NCBI GenBank assembly: GCA_020634235.1
Contig: JACKCB010000002.1
Span: forward strand, 1,054,001 to 1,118,000
DNA from: Ardenticatenaceae bacterium
Lineage (GTDB): Bacteria; Chloroflexota; Anaerolineae; Promineifilales; Promineifilaceae
Length of the DNA stretch: 64,000 bases
Reading direction: 5' to 3'
Part shown: positions 1 through 9,024 of the stretch, in pieces
Layout of the letters: every line of letters starts with the position of its first letter
Position numbering within the stretch: position 1 is the first letter of the stretch
Made by a program: the position numbers and the translations under genes
The notes under the pieces: model-generated
Database searches by the model: none
What the model was told of the DNA's origin: nothing
What the model saw: the letters and a program-made list of their open reading frames with translations, nothing else

Positions 1-2
1 AC

Positions 3-383
3 TACGCCGGCCAATGCAGCAACTGCCACACCACCGACAACTGGGCCGACGTCCACTTTGACCACAGCGCCCAGGCCAACTGCGCCGCCTGCCACGCCGC
101 CCCGGCCGGGCACTACCCCGGCCAGTGCAGCAACTGCCACACCACCAACAACTGGACCGACATCAACTTCGACCACACCGGCCTCACCAACTGCCAGAGC
201 TGCCACACCGCCCCGGCCGGGCACTACCCCGGCCAATGCAGCAACTGCCACACCACCAACAACTGGACCGACATCAACTTCGACCACACTGGCTTCACCA
301 ACTGCCGCAACTGCCACACCGCCCCGGCCGGGCACCCGGCCGGGCAGTGCTCACGCTGCCACAACACCACCAGTTGGCGCTAG
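3..383 (+). CDS. Multiheme c-type cytochrome, 3' end only
   Basis: This is an open frame running in from the left edge and stopping at TAG 381-383, giving the last 126 residues of a larger protein. It holds seven CxxCH heme-attachment motifs (CSNCH, CAACH, CSNCH, CQSCH, CSNCH, CRNCH, CSRCH). They sit in a repeat in which a Phe-Asp-His segment precedes one motif and a Pro-Ala-Gly-His segment precedes the next. Two successive repeats are almost identical at DNA level, so the gene has grown by internal duplication. The product would be an exported electron-transfer protein with covalent hemes. The next gene, 68 bases downstream on the same strand, has the same repeat. The start and any signal peptide lie outside the window. 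Confidence 0.85.
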   Translation, partial: YAGQCSNCHTTDNWADVHFDHSAQANCAACHAAPAGHYPGQCSNCHTTNNWTDINFDHTGLTNCQSCHTAPAGHYPGQCSNCHTTNNWTDINFDHTGFTNCRNCHTAPAGHPAGQCSRCHNTTSWR

Positions 384-451
384 TCAGGCAGGCACAAAGG
401 ACAATTGCCCGACAGCGCCTGACCGATTTTGCAATATCACAGGGTACTACC

Positions 452-2875
452 ATGAAAAAAGCCCTGACCCTCTTCCTCATTCTCAACGGCCTGCTCCTGG
501 GACTACTGGGCGGCCTGGCCCTGCTGGCCGAAACCTGCCCCTACCAGCCCGGCGATCCACTCTACCCCGTACAAGTCAGCGCCGAAAGCTGGCGGCTGCG
601 CCTGACAGCCGACACCACCACCCAGGCCAACATGGCCCTGGACCTGGTGGAACATCGCCTGACAGACCTGGCCATCGTCAACACACCGGCCCAGATGACC
701 AGCGTCGCCGTCGCCCTGGACGAAGCGCTAAACATAGCCATCCCCCTCATTAGCAGCGCCCCGGCCGGGGCACAGCCCAACCTCACCACCCGGCTCGACA
801 ACCTGCTCATCCAGGCCAACACCGTCCTAAACAGCCTGGAACCGGCCGGGGACACCCCCGCCGGCTTCCAACCCATCGCCGCCCTACGCCTGAAAATCGG
901 CACCCTGCAAACCGCCGAAACCCCGGCCGGGATGGTCGCCATGATCCCCCAGGAAATCCCCGGCGCGCCCGTCACCTTCTTCGAACTCGAAATCGACCAC
1001 GACAGCTACCCTCTCACCGGCCAGCACAGCGGCCTCGACTGCCTGGCCTGCCACGCCGACGGGCGCTACGTGGGCACCCCCACCACCTGCCGCGCCTGCC
1101 ACGACCTGCCCGCCAGCGACCTGTACCCCAACCACTTCCCCGGCCAGAGCGGCCAACCCTACGCCTGCGAAAACTGCCACACCGTCGACAACTGGCAAAC
1201 CAGCGCATTTGACCACGCCGGCGTAACCGAGTGCGAATCCTGCCACACCGCCGACCTGACCGAAACCCATTACCCCGACGGCCCCACCTGCCTGGCCTGC
1301 CACAGCAACACCAGCGACTGGGCCCGCACCAGCTTTGCCCACCTGGGCGTCCGCGAATGCGAATCCTGCCACCTGGCCGATACGCCAGAAGCCCACTACC
1401 CCGGCGCTTGCCTGGCCTGCCACCAGGACCTGGCCGACTGGTCCGTCTCCGTTTACCGCCACCGGGCAGTGAGCGAATGCGAATCCTGCCACCTGGCCGA
1501 CAACCCGCCAGAGCATTACGAGGGGGCCTGCATCGCCTGCCACAGCAACGTCGTCGACTGGCAGATAGCCACCTTTGACCACACCAACTTCCCCGACTGC
1601 CTGGCCTGCCACAGCGCTGAAGACACCCCGGCCGGGCACTACCCCGGCCAATGCAGCCGCTGCCACAGCAGCAGCACCTGGCAGCCCACCGGCTTCGACC
1701 ACACCAGCTTCCCCGACTGCCTGACCTGCCACAGCGGCGCCGACACCCCGGCCGGGCACTATGCCGGCCAATGCAGCGACTGCCACAACACCACCGCCTG
1801 GACACCCGCCCGCTTTAACCACCAAAACCAGCCCGATTGCGCCACCTGCCACGCCGCCGACACCCCGGCCGGGCATTACGCCGGCACATCCGCCGCCTGC
1901 GCCACCTGCCACAACACCTGGAACTGGCAGCAAGTCACCTTCCGCCACACGCGCCAGGAAGACTGTGCCATCTGCCACCACCAGGAAACACCGCCCGGCC
2001 ATTACGCCGGCCGCTGCGAAAACTGCCACACCACCATCGGCTGGCTGCGCGTCCATTTTGACCACACCGGCTTCAGCGACTGCCTGGCCTGCCACCGCAA
2101 CCAGGTTCCCGACGGCCACTACGGCAGCCAGTGCAGCAACTGCCACACCCCGCGCAGTTGGCAAGACATCAACTTTAGCCATGCCGGGCTGGTAAACTGC
2201 GTTAGCTGCCACGCCGCCGACGCCCCGGCCGGGCACTACGACGGCCAGTGCAGCACCTGCCACAACACCCGCGATTGGGCCGACAGCTTCTTCGACCACA
2301 GCGCCCAGGCCGACTGCCAGCGCTGCCACAGCGCCCCGGCCGGGCACTACGGCGGCCAGTGCAGCACCTGCCACAACACCGACAACTGGCGCAACGTCGA
2401 TTTCGACCACACCGGCTACACCAACTGCCAGAACTGCCACAGCACCCCGGCCGGGCACTACACCGCCACCTGCACCAACTGCCACAACACCAACAACTGG
2501 TACGACATCAACGTCAACCACAGCGGGCTAACCGACTGCCTTAGCTGCCACCCCACCCCCAGCGGCCACTGGCCCGGCCAATGCTCAAGCTGCCACGTCT
2601 CCACCACCACCTGGACGGAGATCGTCTTCGACCACACCACCTACACCGACTGCAAAGCCTGCCACCCGCGCCCCACCAACCACCCCCACGGCCAGTGCTC
2701 CAACTGCCACAACACCACCACCTGGATCATCCCCCCCACCGCCACCCCACTCCCCACCAACACCCCTGTTCCCACCAACACCCCTGTTCCCACCGAGACC
2801 CCTCTGCCCACTGCCACCGCAACACCTGTCCCGGTCAATACGCCAACCCCCACCCCCATCGTGCCTGACAACTAA
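452..2875 (+). CDS. Secreted cytochrome with 29 CxxCH heme motifs
   Basis: An 807-residue protein beginning with a Lys-Lys plus hydrophobic N-terminus (a signal peptide or membrane anchor). Residues about 25-190 carry a non-heme region that opens PGDPLYPV, resembling the DUF5667-type domain. From about residue 195 there are 29 CxxCH motifs, counted by eye, in a paired repeat of about 40 residues that also carries regularly spaced His residues as candidate distal ligands. A Pro/Thr-rich tail follows. The family conducts electrons across or outside the cell envelope. The ATG at 452 was chosen because the signal peptide begins there; the frame is open further upstream, but that part reads as low-complexity sequence. 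The physiological donor and acceptor cannot be seen. Heme count assumes every motif is loaded. Confidence 0.9.
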   Translation: MKKALTLFLILNGLLLGLLGGLALLAETCPYQPGDPLYPVQVSAESWRLRLTADTTTQANMALDLVEHRLTDLAIVNTPAQMTSVAVALDEALNIAIPLISSAPAGAQPNLTTRLDNLLIQANTVLNSLEPAGDTPAGFQPIAALRLKIGTLQTAETPAGMVAMIPQEIPGAPVTFFELEIDHDSYPLTGQHSGLDCLACHADGRYVGTPTTCRACHDLPASDLYPNHFPGQSGQPYACENCHTVDNWQTSAFDHAGVTECESCHTADLTETHYPDGPTCLACHSNTSDWARTSFAHLGVRECESCHLADTPEAHYPGACLACHQDLADWSVSVYRHRAVSECESCHLADNPPEHYEGACIACHSNVVDWQIATFDHTNFPDCLACHSAEDTPAGHYPGQCSRCHSSSTWQPTGFDHTSFPDCLTCHSGADTPAGHYAGQCSDCHNTTAWTPARFNHQNQPDCATCHAADTPAGHYAGTSAACATCHNTWNWQQVTFRHTRQEDCAICHHQETPPGHYAGRCENCHTTIGWLRVHFDHTGFSDCLACHRNQVPDGHYGSQCSNCHTPRSWQDINFSHAGLVNCVSCHAADAPAGHYDGQCSTCHNTRDWADSFFDHSAQADCQRCHSAPAGHYGGQCSTCHNTDNWRNVDFDHTGYTNCQNCHSTPAGHYTATCTNCHNTNNWYDINVNHSGLTDCLSCHPTPSGHWPGQCSSCHVSTTTWTEIVFDHTTYTDCKACHPRPTNHPHGQCSNCHNTTTWIIPPTATPLPTNTPVPTNTPVPTETPLPTATATPVPVNTPTPTPIVPDN

Positions 2876-2894
2876 CCCCAGGCGGTGCCAGTTT

Positions 2895-2935
2895 TGCAAA
2901 GCCCGGCTTTTTTTAGGAAGAGCCGGGCCTTTGCA
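2895..2935. terminator. Bidirectional terminator
   Basis: The arms TGCAAAGCCCGGCT (2895-2908) and AGCCGGGCCTTTGCA (2921-2935) form a strong stem with one bulged base. A run of seven T lies in the loop. It sits between the convergent cytochrome and FG-GAP genes and could stop both transcripts. Confidence 0.65.
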
Positions 2936-2956
2936 TCTGGCCCCATGCCCGCCCCC

Positions 2957-4402
2957 TCACTCCTGGCCCCGCATCACTGGCAAATAGAGCACCGGCGGCA
3001 AATTGCTCCCCGGCTGGCCCAAAAACAACAGTGCCTGCCCCACCACCACATGCTCCACCTTGTACAGCGGCGCGCCCACCACCAGGTCGTCATAGCCATC
3101 GCGGTTCACGTCCCCGGCCGGGGCCGCCGCCCAACCAAAGCGCGCCTCCGCCTTATTCCCCTCCCCATGCCAGCCCGGCAGCGGGCTTAGCCCGGCCATA
3201 GAGCCAACATACACCCACACCACCCCCTCTTCCGGCTGGTCATCGCCCGACAACGGCGCACCAACGACCACCTCAGCATAACCATCCTGGTTCACATCCC
3301 CGGCCGAGGCCACCGTCTGTCCCAAATAGACCCCCGGGCTGCCGCCCAACACCAGCCAGTTGGCCGCCATACTCAGCCCCGCCGCCCCCCCGTGGAACAG
3401 ATAGGCCGCCCCCTCATCCTCATCCTGGCCATCATACAGCGGCGCGCCCACCACCACGTCGCCAAAACCATCCCCATTCACATCCCCGGCCGGGGCCGCC
3501 GCCGCGCCAAACGTCGCCCCGGCCTGGTCGCCCACCATCTGCCAGGCCGCCGAAGTAGCCAGGCCGGTCGTCGCCCCATAAAAAACAAAGACCGCCCCCT
3601 CATCCTCCTCGTCATCGTCATACTGGTGCGCCGCCACCACCACATCGCCAAAGCCGTCGCCATTCACATCTCCCGCACCGCTGGCCGCATGGCCAAACCC
3701 ACCCCCCGGTTGGTCGCCGGTAACCACCCAGGCCGGGGTTTGGCCCGGCCCATCCGCTCCGCCGTGATACACCAGCGCCTGCCCCACGCTCTCCTGCCCC
3801 ACCGTAAACCACTGCGCCCCGATGATGATGTCGTCAAAGCCGTCGCCATTCACATCCCCGGCCGGGGACGCCGCACACCCCAACTCCGCATCCGGCTGCT
3901 CGCCAATCACCTGCCAGTCGGGCGTATTGGCCAGCCCATTGGCCGACCCCAGGAAAAGGAACACCCCGCCCACCGGCGCCTGGTCCGCCTTGTAAGCCGG
4001 CGCGCCAATGAGCACATCGTCAAAGCCATCATCATTCACATCCCCGGCCGGGGCCACCACTTGCCCCCACGCCGCCCCCTGCTGGCCGCTGCCCATCTTC
4101 CAGACTGGCGTACTCACCAGCCCGGCCGGGGAGCCATAAAACAAATAAACCACCCCCTCGCGGTACACGTGCAGCGTATCCTTGCGCGCCCCAATCAACA
4201 CATCCGCATACCCGTCGCCGTTCACATCCCCGGCCGGGCTAACAGAATAGCCGAACTCAGCGCCTGTGTTGTAAGCCGTAAAGGACCAGCTCTCCAAATA
4301 GTCAATGCCGGCCACAGCCTGACCATCCCGGCCGGGGCTGCCCACCAGCCCCAAACAAACCACCAGCCCCACCACCCATACCAAACCCCATCGTCGCTTC
4401 AT
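2957..4402 (-). CDS. Secreted FG-GAP (integrin-alpha-like) propeller protein
   Basis: A 481-residue protein with an N-terminal signal sequence (MKRRWGLVWVVGLVVCLGLV). It then has seven repeats of the form A-G-D-V-N-x-D-G-[YF]-x-[DE]-[VIL]-[VIL]-[VIL]-[GA]-A, the Ca-binding FG-GAP signature. Seven repeats match one complete seven-bladed beta-propeller. It ends LYLPVMRGQE, resembling the short LP-containing tails seen on other secreted proteins of this lineage. The likely role is extracellular adhesion or scaffolding; no catalytic domain is visible. It converges with the cytochrome genes. Confidence 0.85.
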   Translation of the reverse strand: MKRRWGLVWVVGLVVCLGLVGSPGRDGQAVAGIDYLESWSFTAYNTGAEFGYSVSPAGDVNGDGYADVLIGARKDTLHVYREGVVYLFYGSPAGLVSTPVWKMGSGQQGAAWGQVVAPAGDVNDDGFDDVLIGAPAYKADQAPVGGVFLFLGSANGLANTPDWQVIGEQPDAELGCAASPAGDVNGDGFDDIIIGAQWFTVGQESVGQALVYHGGADGPGQTPAWVVTGDQPGGGFGHAASGAGDVNGDGFGDVVVAAHQYDDDEEDEGAVFVFYGATTGLATSAAWQMVGDQAGATFGAAAAPAGDVNGDGFGDVVVGAPLYDGQDEDEGAAYLFHGGAAGLSMAANWLVLGGSPGVYLGQTVASAGDVNQDGYAEVVVGAPLSGDDQPEEGVVWVYVGSMAGLSPLPGWHGEGNKAEARFGWAAAPAGDVNRDGYDDLVVGAPLYKVEHVVVGQALLFLGQPGSNLPPVLYLPVMRGQE

Positions 4403-4450
4403 GGCCCGCTCCTCGGCACACTTGTCAGCTTGTCAATTCGTCTCCTCTGG

Positions 4451-4514
4451 AGACCTGACAGATTTTTCGAGTCAATTCCTGACTCATACCTCTGGTAACA
4501 AATCTGTCAGGTCT
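4451..4514. repeat. Dispersed inverted repeat, copy 1
   Basis: AGACCTGACAGATTT (4451-4465) is followed after 34 bases by its exact reverse complement (4500-4514). The same 15-base arms occur twice more at 31567-31707 with a different, 32-base interior. This copy lies upstream of the FG-GAP gene start. Confidence 0.8.
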
Positions 4515-4611
4515 GAACGGTTACCCCCATTGTAAACGCTGGCCCACCCCTACCAAGTGACAAAGCACACCCCCCCACCTGCCAATCCTCACTTCCCGCC
4601 CCGGCCGGGGG

Positions 4612-5625
4612 CTACACCCGCTGGTAACGGATCACCGGATTCTGCGTCTGCTCAATCTCCGCCAGGTTCGTCGCCACCAACTCCCCCCGCTGGTACAAAT
4701 ACTCCACGTGCGCCCCCGTCTCCTCCAACGCCAGCAGCACGTGGTAACTCTCCACCCGCCCAAACAGCGCCCGGCTAATCTCCGCAATCGACTGCGGCAT
4801 ACCGGCGCAAATGGCCAGAATCTTATCCAGCCGCTCCTGGTGCGCCTGCTGAATCGCCCCAATCCGGCCATACAGGTCAGGCATGGGCGCTTCGTGCCCG
4901 CCCAGCGCCAGGCGAATGCCCGGCACCTGCGCAATCTTGTCCAGCGAATCCAGGTAATGCCCCAGGCCGGTATTCAGGGTAATGCTCTCCGGGGCCTGGT
5001 GCGGCGTGGTGCGCGCCAGCACGTGGTCCGCCGTCAGCAGCACATCGCCCAGCCGCAGGCAAACCTGCCCCGGGCAATGGCCGGGCACGTGGTAAATATC
5101 AATGTCAAACACCGGCCGGGACGGTTCCAGCAAAAACTGCACCGGCGTCGAATGATAAAACGGCTTGGCAAACAGGTACACCTGCATCAACTGCGCCAGG
5201 TACTTCTCCGGCACCCCCGCCCCCACCAGAAACGTCTCCAGCCGCCGCGAGGCAACCATCACCCGCTCCTCATAGCTAGACAACACCCGCCGGTCCAAAA
5301 TATGCACCCCTACCGGCGCATCGGTCTGCTGCCGCACAAACGGCAGCCCCCCAAAATGGTCGATGTGGCCGTGGGTGATCAAGATCTGGTCAATATCCGC
5401 CATCTGCCAGGCCACGCCCAGCTCCCGCTGCAGCGCCGCAAAGCCATCCACCAGCCCCTGGTTCGACTGCGCCAACCCCGAACCGGTGTCCACCAGAATC
5501 AGCCGCGCCCCGTCATCAATCACATAAATGTTGGCCACCAATCCGGCAAACGCCTGCACCCGGAAGCCATAAATGCGCCGCCCATCCCCGGTCACATACT
5601 GCTGTACATCGCTCATATTGCTCAT
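4612..5625 (-). CDS. Metallo-beta-lactamase-fold hydrolase
   Basis: The protein carries the Zn-binding motif THGHIDHFGG (HxHxDH), a later His in VPGHCPGQ, an Asp in LTADHV and a His in GGHEAP, the full ligand set of glyoxalase II/LACTB2-type hydrolases. About 80 residues follow as a helical tail (IAEISRALFGR...YHVLLALEETG) that looks like the winged-helix tail of LACTB2-like enzymes. The substrate is not deducible; thioesters or nucleic acid are typical. An upstream GTG at 5673 would overlap the previous stop as GTGA, adding about 16 unconserved residues. I prefer ATG at 5625, or ATG at 5616. It is the last gene of an overlapping three-gene operon. Confidence 0.8.
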   Translation of the reverse strand: MSNMSDVQQYVTGDGRRIYGFRVQAFAGLVANIYVIDDGARLILVDTGSGLAQSNQGLVDGFAALQRELGVAWQMADIDQILITHGHIDHFGGLPFVRQQTDAPVGVHILDRRVLSSYEERVMVASRRLETFLVGAGVPEKYLAQLMQVYLFAKPFYHSTPVQFLLEPSRPVFDIDIYHVPGHCPGQVCLRLGDVLLTADHVLARTTPHQAPESITLNTGLGHYLDSLDKIAQVPGIRLALGGHEAPMPDLYGRIGAIQQAHQERLDKILAICAGMPQSIAEISRALFGRVESYHVLLALEETGAHVEYLYQRGELVATNLAEIEQTQNPVIRYQRV

Positions 5626-5669
5626 TGACTGCTTGCCGTTAACCGTCCACTGCTGTTTGTTCCCCCCAG

Positions 5670-6479
5670 TCACACCAGGCCAAGCTGCTGCAAAAAGCCC
5701 CGCACCGACTCAGCCATCGTCACCTCGCCAGCCAGCACGCGCGGTTTCTCCTGGCGCAGCCAGGGGATAACCACCTGGTGCGCAATCCGCCATTCATGGT
5801 AGATCAGGTCGGCCATCGGGCCAAGCGCCAAAAAGCCGGACTGGTGGAAATCCCGGTCCGTTTGCCCCAGGTCATAAGCCACGCGGACAATTCTGGCCCG
5901 CCACTGGCCGGCCCGCCACTCAATTTGGGCGTAACTGGCCCGGCGGTCATCATCGCACGGCGCCCCGGCCGAGCCACAGTTCACCACCAGCGTCTCGTCC
6001 ACCTGGCGGATGAAAGGCAGGTGAGTATGCCCCACGGCCACCAGCGCCGGCGCGCGCCCAATCTGCTGCCGGATCTCCCCGGCCGGGGCCATCTCATAAA
6101 TCCCATCCTGCGTCCCCCGCGCCGAAGCATGGAAAACATCCATCTCACTGCCGTCCGGCGCGGCCAGGGTCAACCGCTCCGGCAGCGCCGCCAGCGCCGC
6201 CACCTGCCCGTTCAACTGCTGGTACGTCCAGAAAGAGGGCTGCACCACAGCACTCCCCGGCCGGGTATAAGCCAGCACATACTCCTCATGGTTGCCCAGA
6301 ATCACCTGCCAGCCCGGCTGCGCCTGGATAAACGCCCAGCACCCGGCCGGGCACGGCCCCCGGTTCACCACATCGCCACACACCACCGTCACATCCGGCC
6401 GCCAGGCAGCAATATCCGCCGCCACCGCCTGCAGCGCCGGCAAATTACCGTGAACGTCCGACAACAGGGCAAACTTCAT
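5670..6479 (-). CDS. Calcineurin-like metallophosphoesterase
   Basis: A 269-residue cytosolic phosphoesterase. The dimetal motifs appear in the usual order: DVHGN near the N-terminus, GDVVNRG, GNHEEY and, towards the C-terminus, GHTHLPF. Size and motif spacing fit the YfcE/MJ0936-type subfamily, whose members hydrolyse phosphodiesters or nucleotides; the substrate here is unknown. Its ATG overlaps the deaminase stop as ATGA, so the two are probably translationally coupled. Confidence 0.85.
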   Translation of the reverse strand: MKFALLSDVHGNLPALQAVAADIAAWRPDVTVVCGDVVNRGPCPAGCWAFIQAQPGWQVILGNHEEYVLAYTRPGSAVVQPSFWTYQQLNGQVAALAALPERLTLAAPDGSEMDVFHASARGTQDGIYEMAPAGEIRQQIGRAPALVAVGHTHLPFIRQVDETLVVNCGSAGAPCDDDRRASYAQIEWRAGQWRARIVRVAYDLGQTDRDFHQSGFLALGPMADLIYHEWRIAHQVVIPWLRQEKPRVLAGEVTMAESVRGFLQQLGLV

Positions 6480-7066
6480 GCCCCCTCCCCCAGGCGCGCA
6501 TTGTAAACCAGCCGCTCACTGGCCCCAAAATCGCGGAACAGGGCACACGCCTCATCGCGCAGCACATCCTCCACCAGCGTCACCCCACGCCGCGCCAGCT
6601 CCACCCGCCACGCCGGATGCACCGGCCCCTCATCAAAGCCGGTAAGCGCCTCCAGCTCCGGGCCACTGCCGGCAATCACCAATTCCCGCACCCCCGACCA
6701 CAACGTCGCCCCATAACACATGGCACACGGCCGCCAGTTCACCACCAACTGGTGCGCCGGCAGCCCCGCGCCGCCCAGGTCAAACGTGCCCAGCCGCTGC
6801 TGCGCCAGCGAAAGGGCCATCACCTCCGCGTGGGCCGAGGAACAACCCAGCGGCACCACCCGGTTCACGCCGATAGCCACCACCCGGCCGGAGTCCCGTT
6901 CAAACACCCCAGCCGCAAACGGCCCGCCCGTATCCCGCTCAAAATTCAGCCGCGCAAAGCGCAGCACCGCCGCCATCCGCGCCACCAACGATGGCAGCCG
7001 CTCCGGCAGCGCCGCCATCTCCCCCGCCGCCCAATCAGGCATCGTCAAATGAATACGCATCGCCAA
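6476..7066 (-). CDS. Nucleoside/nucleobase deaminase
   Basis: A 196-residue member of the cytidine-deaminase superfamily. The Zn site is complete: H79-A-E81, where Glu is the proton shuttle, and P-C114-A-M-C117. The size and the long C-terminal part (LTGFDEGPVHPAW) fit guanine-deaminase-like or general nucleoside deaminases better than TadA, which is shorter. It would act in purine or pyrimidine salvage. It is the first gene of the overlapping trio with the phosphoesterase and the MBL hydrolase, which suggests linked nucleotide turnover, but that is inference. Confidence 0.8.
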   Translation of the reverse strand: MAMRIHLTMPDWAAGEMAALPERLPSLVARMAAVLRFARLNFERDTGGPFAAGVFERDSGRVVAIGVNRVVPLGCSSAHAEVMALSLAQQRLGTFDLGGAGLPAHQLVVNWRPCAMCYGATLWSGVRELVIAGSGPELEALTGFDEGPVHPAWRVELARRGVTLVEDVLRDEACALFRDFGASERLVYNARLGEGA

Positions 7067-7084
7067 TCCTTAGAATCAACTTAG

Positions 7085-7214
7085 GACATTCCGTTCGTAG
7101 TAACCGCTTTAGCGGTCTGCACTTAGCGGATATTGCGTGAAAATGTCGGCAATGACATGACATTCCGTTCGTAGTAACCGCTTTAGCGGTCTGCACGGCT
7201 AAAGCCTTTACTAC
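7085..7214. repeat. Duplicated palindromic repeat, core CGCTAAAGCG
   Basis: A 38-base sequence beginning GACATTCCGTTCGTAGTAAC occurs at 7085-7122 and again at 7159-7196. Each copy contains the perfect palindrome ACCGCTTTAGCGGT. The second copy is closed by GGCTAAAGCC (7197-7206) and TTACTAC (7208-7214), the latter pairing with GTAGTAA at 7171-7177, so the whole could fold into a branched structure. It lies between two same-strand genes. The core is shared with a hairpin at 29393-29408. Confidence 0.75.
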
Positions 7215-7236
7215 AAACTTAATTGCAAGCGAATCC

Positions 7237-7650
7237 TTACCGCTGCAACGTCACCACAATCGCCGTTACCAACACCCCAGCAATAACCGCCGCAATCACA
7301 AAGCGCACCAAAAAGCTGGTCTTGGCCGTCTTGTGGCGGAAGATCAGCATCGCCAGCAGCGCGCCAAACACGCCGCCCAACGCCGTCAGCAGCAGCAGCA
7401 CCAGCTCCGGAACCCGCGTCCGTTGGCTGCGCGACAGCAGCTTGTCATAGCCAAACGTCAAAAAAGCCACCACCGAGACCGCAATAAGCCACGCCGGCAG
7501 CGGTCCCAACCACGCCGGCGTAAAGTACCACAGCGCCACCGCCCCGGCCGCGCTCAACAGCAGCGTCACCAGCGCATGCAGCGCCGTGGGGTCCTTGCGC
7601 TTCCCCTGCGACGGCTGCCAATTATTCAAACCAGCCTGTTGTTTCGCCAT
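7237..7650 (-). CDS. DUF1294 membrane protein
   Basis: A 137-residue integral membrane protein with about four transmembrane segments. The middle has the DUF1294 signature: F-G-Y-D-K, then RVPELVLLLLTALGG, then G-A-L-L-A-M-L-I-F-R-H-K-T. Family function is unknown. The N-terminal 25 residues are hydrophilic. It lies 78 bases downstream of kynU on the same strand, but nothing links it to kynurenine metabolism. Confidence 0.8.
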   Translation of the reverse strand: MAKQQAGLNNWQPSQGKRKDPTALHALVTLLLSAAGAVALWYFTPAWLGPLPAWLIAVSVVAFLTFGYDKLLSRSQRTRVPELVLLLLTALGGVFGALLAMLIFRHKTAKTSFLVRFVIAAVIAGVLVTAIVVTLQR

Positions 7651-7728
7651 AAATTCCTCCTCAAAACCACGCCTTCAAACGTCCGCTCCTTCCCACAGCC
7701 TACCAACAAACAGACCACGCACCACGCC

Positions 7729-9003
7729 TCAAGTCACCGCCAGGCCATCATCCGCATAACGCGCATACACCCGGCCGGTCACCACCTGGGCCAGCCGCTG
7801 CACCGCCTCATACAACTCGCTGTAGCTATTGTACAACGGAGCCACCGCATAGCGCAGGTTATCCGGCCGGCGGAAATCGGGGATAACCCGCATCTCCTCC
7901 TTCAGCGCCTGCGAAATGCGCAGCCCCTCCGGGTGGCCAAAAGTCACGTGCGAACCGCGCTGCTCAGCCGCCAGCGGCGACTTCAGCGTAAAGCCCAGCG
8001 GCTGCAAAAAAGCCCGCCACAGCGCCAGCAAATACGCCGTTTGCCGGGCCGACTTGGCCCGCACCCGGGCCATACCCGCCGCCAACAGCAAATCCACCCC
8101 CGGTTCCACCGCCGCCAGCGACAAAATCGCCGGCGTGCCGCTCAGAAAACGGGCCAGCCCCGGCGCATCCGCATATTGCAGCGCCAGGTCAAACGGCTTG
8201 CGCTGTCCCATCCAGCCCGGCACCGGGTTGTGTAGTTGCTCCTGCAATTCCTGGCGCACATACAAGAAAGCCGGCGCGCCCGGCCCGCCACACAGATACT
8301 TGTAAGTGCAGCCCACGGCCAGGTCCGCCCCGGCCGCGTGCAGGTCAATAGGCAGCGCCCCCACCGCATGGCTCAGGTCCCACAACACCAACGCCCCGGC
8401 CGCGTGCGCCGCCGCCGTAACAGCCGCCATGTCATACGTGTAGCCGCTCTTGAACAGGGTCAGCGACAACGCCACCAGCGCCGTGTCCTCATCCATCGCC
8501 GCCAGCAGCCCCGCCACCGGCCCATGAATCCCGTCCGGCGAAGGCACAACTTGCAGCCGCTGCCCCTGGCCGGCCGCCTCCGCCACCCCCTGCAAAATAT
8601 ACAGGTCAGACGGAAAGTTAAGGTCATCGGTGAGGATTTTGCCCCGGCCGGGGCGCGCCCGCAGCGCCGCCAATGCCAATTTGTACAGGTTCACCGACGT
8701 GGAATCAGCCAGCAGCACCTCACCCGGCCGGGCACCCACCAACTGCCCAACCTTGTCCCCCACCCGCTGCGGCAAAGCCATCCAACCCTCATTCCAGCCG
8801 CGAATCAGCCGCACCCCCCATTCCTGCTCCACCACCGCCGCCATTCGCGCCGCCGCTGCTTTCGGCAGCCGCCCCAACGAATTGGCCAGCAGATAAATCA
8901 GCCCCGGCTCCGCCACCACAAACGCCTCACGAAACCCGGCCAGCTCATCCTGCGCATCCAGCGCCAGCGCCGCCGCCCGGTCCAGGCCAAATGATTCATC
9001 CAT
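7729..9003 (-). CDS. kynU: Kynureninase
   Basis: A 424-residue fold-type I PLP enzyme that hydrolyses kynurenine to anthranilate and alanine. The PLP lysine is K235 in GCTYKYLCGGPG. D209 and H212 of LWDLSHAVG and the N-F-P-S-D stretch near 129-133 are characteristic of the family. Length matches bacterial KynU. It lies 21 bases downstream of kynB, so the two likely form one operon. Tryptophan dioxygenase is not in the window. Confidence 0.93.
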   Translation of the reverse strand: MDESFGLDRAAALALDAQDELAGFREAFVVAEPGLIYLLANSLGRLPKAAAARMAAVVEQEWGVRLIRGWNEGWMALPQRVGDKVGQLVGARPGEVLLADSTSVNLYKLALAALRARPGRGKILTDDLNFPSDLYILQGVAEAAGQGQRLQVVPSPDGIHGPVAGLLAAMDEDTALVALSLTLFKSGYTYDMAAVTAAAHAAGALVLWDLSHAVGALPIDLHAAGADLAVGCTYKYLCGGPGAPAFLYVRQELQEQLHNPVPGWMGQRKPFDLALQYADAPGLARFLSGTPAILSLAAVEPGVDLLLAAGMARVRAKSARQTAYLLALWRAFLQPLGFTLKSPLAAEQRGSHVTFGHPEGLRISQALKEEMRVIPDFRRPDNLRYAVAPLYNSYSELYEAVQRLAQVVTGRVYARYADDGLAVT

Positions 9004-9024
9004 CAGCGTCCCTCGGGTATCAGC

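Noticed and set aside
884..2521. 545-codon open frame antisense to the cytochrome
   Set aside because: Gly/Val/Ala-only composition arising from the complementary strand of a Cys/His repeat in high-GC DNA.
1..2875. Regular repeats resembling a CRISPR array
   Set aside because: The period encodes heme motifs and stays in frame; there are no unique spacers.
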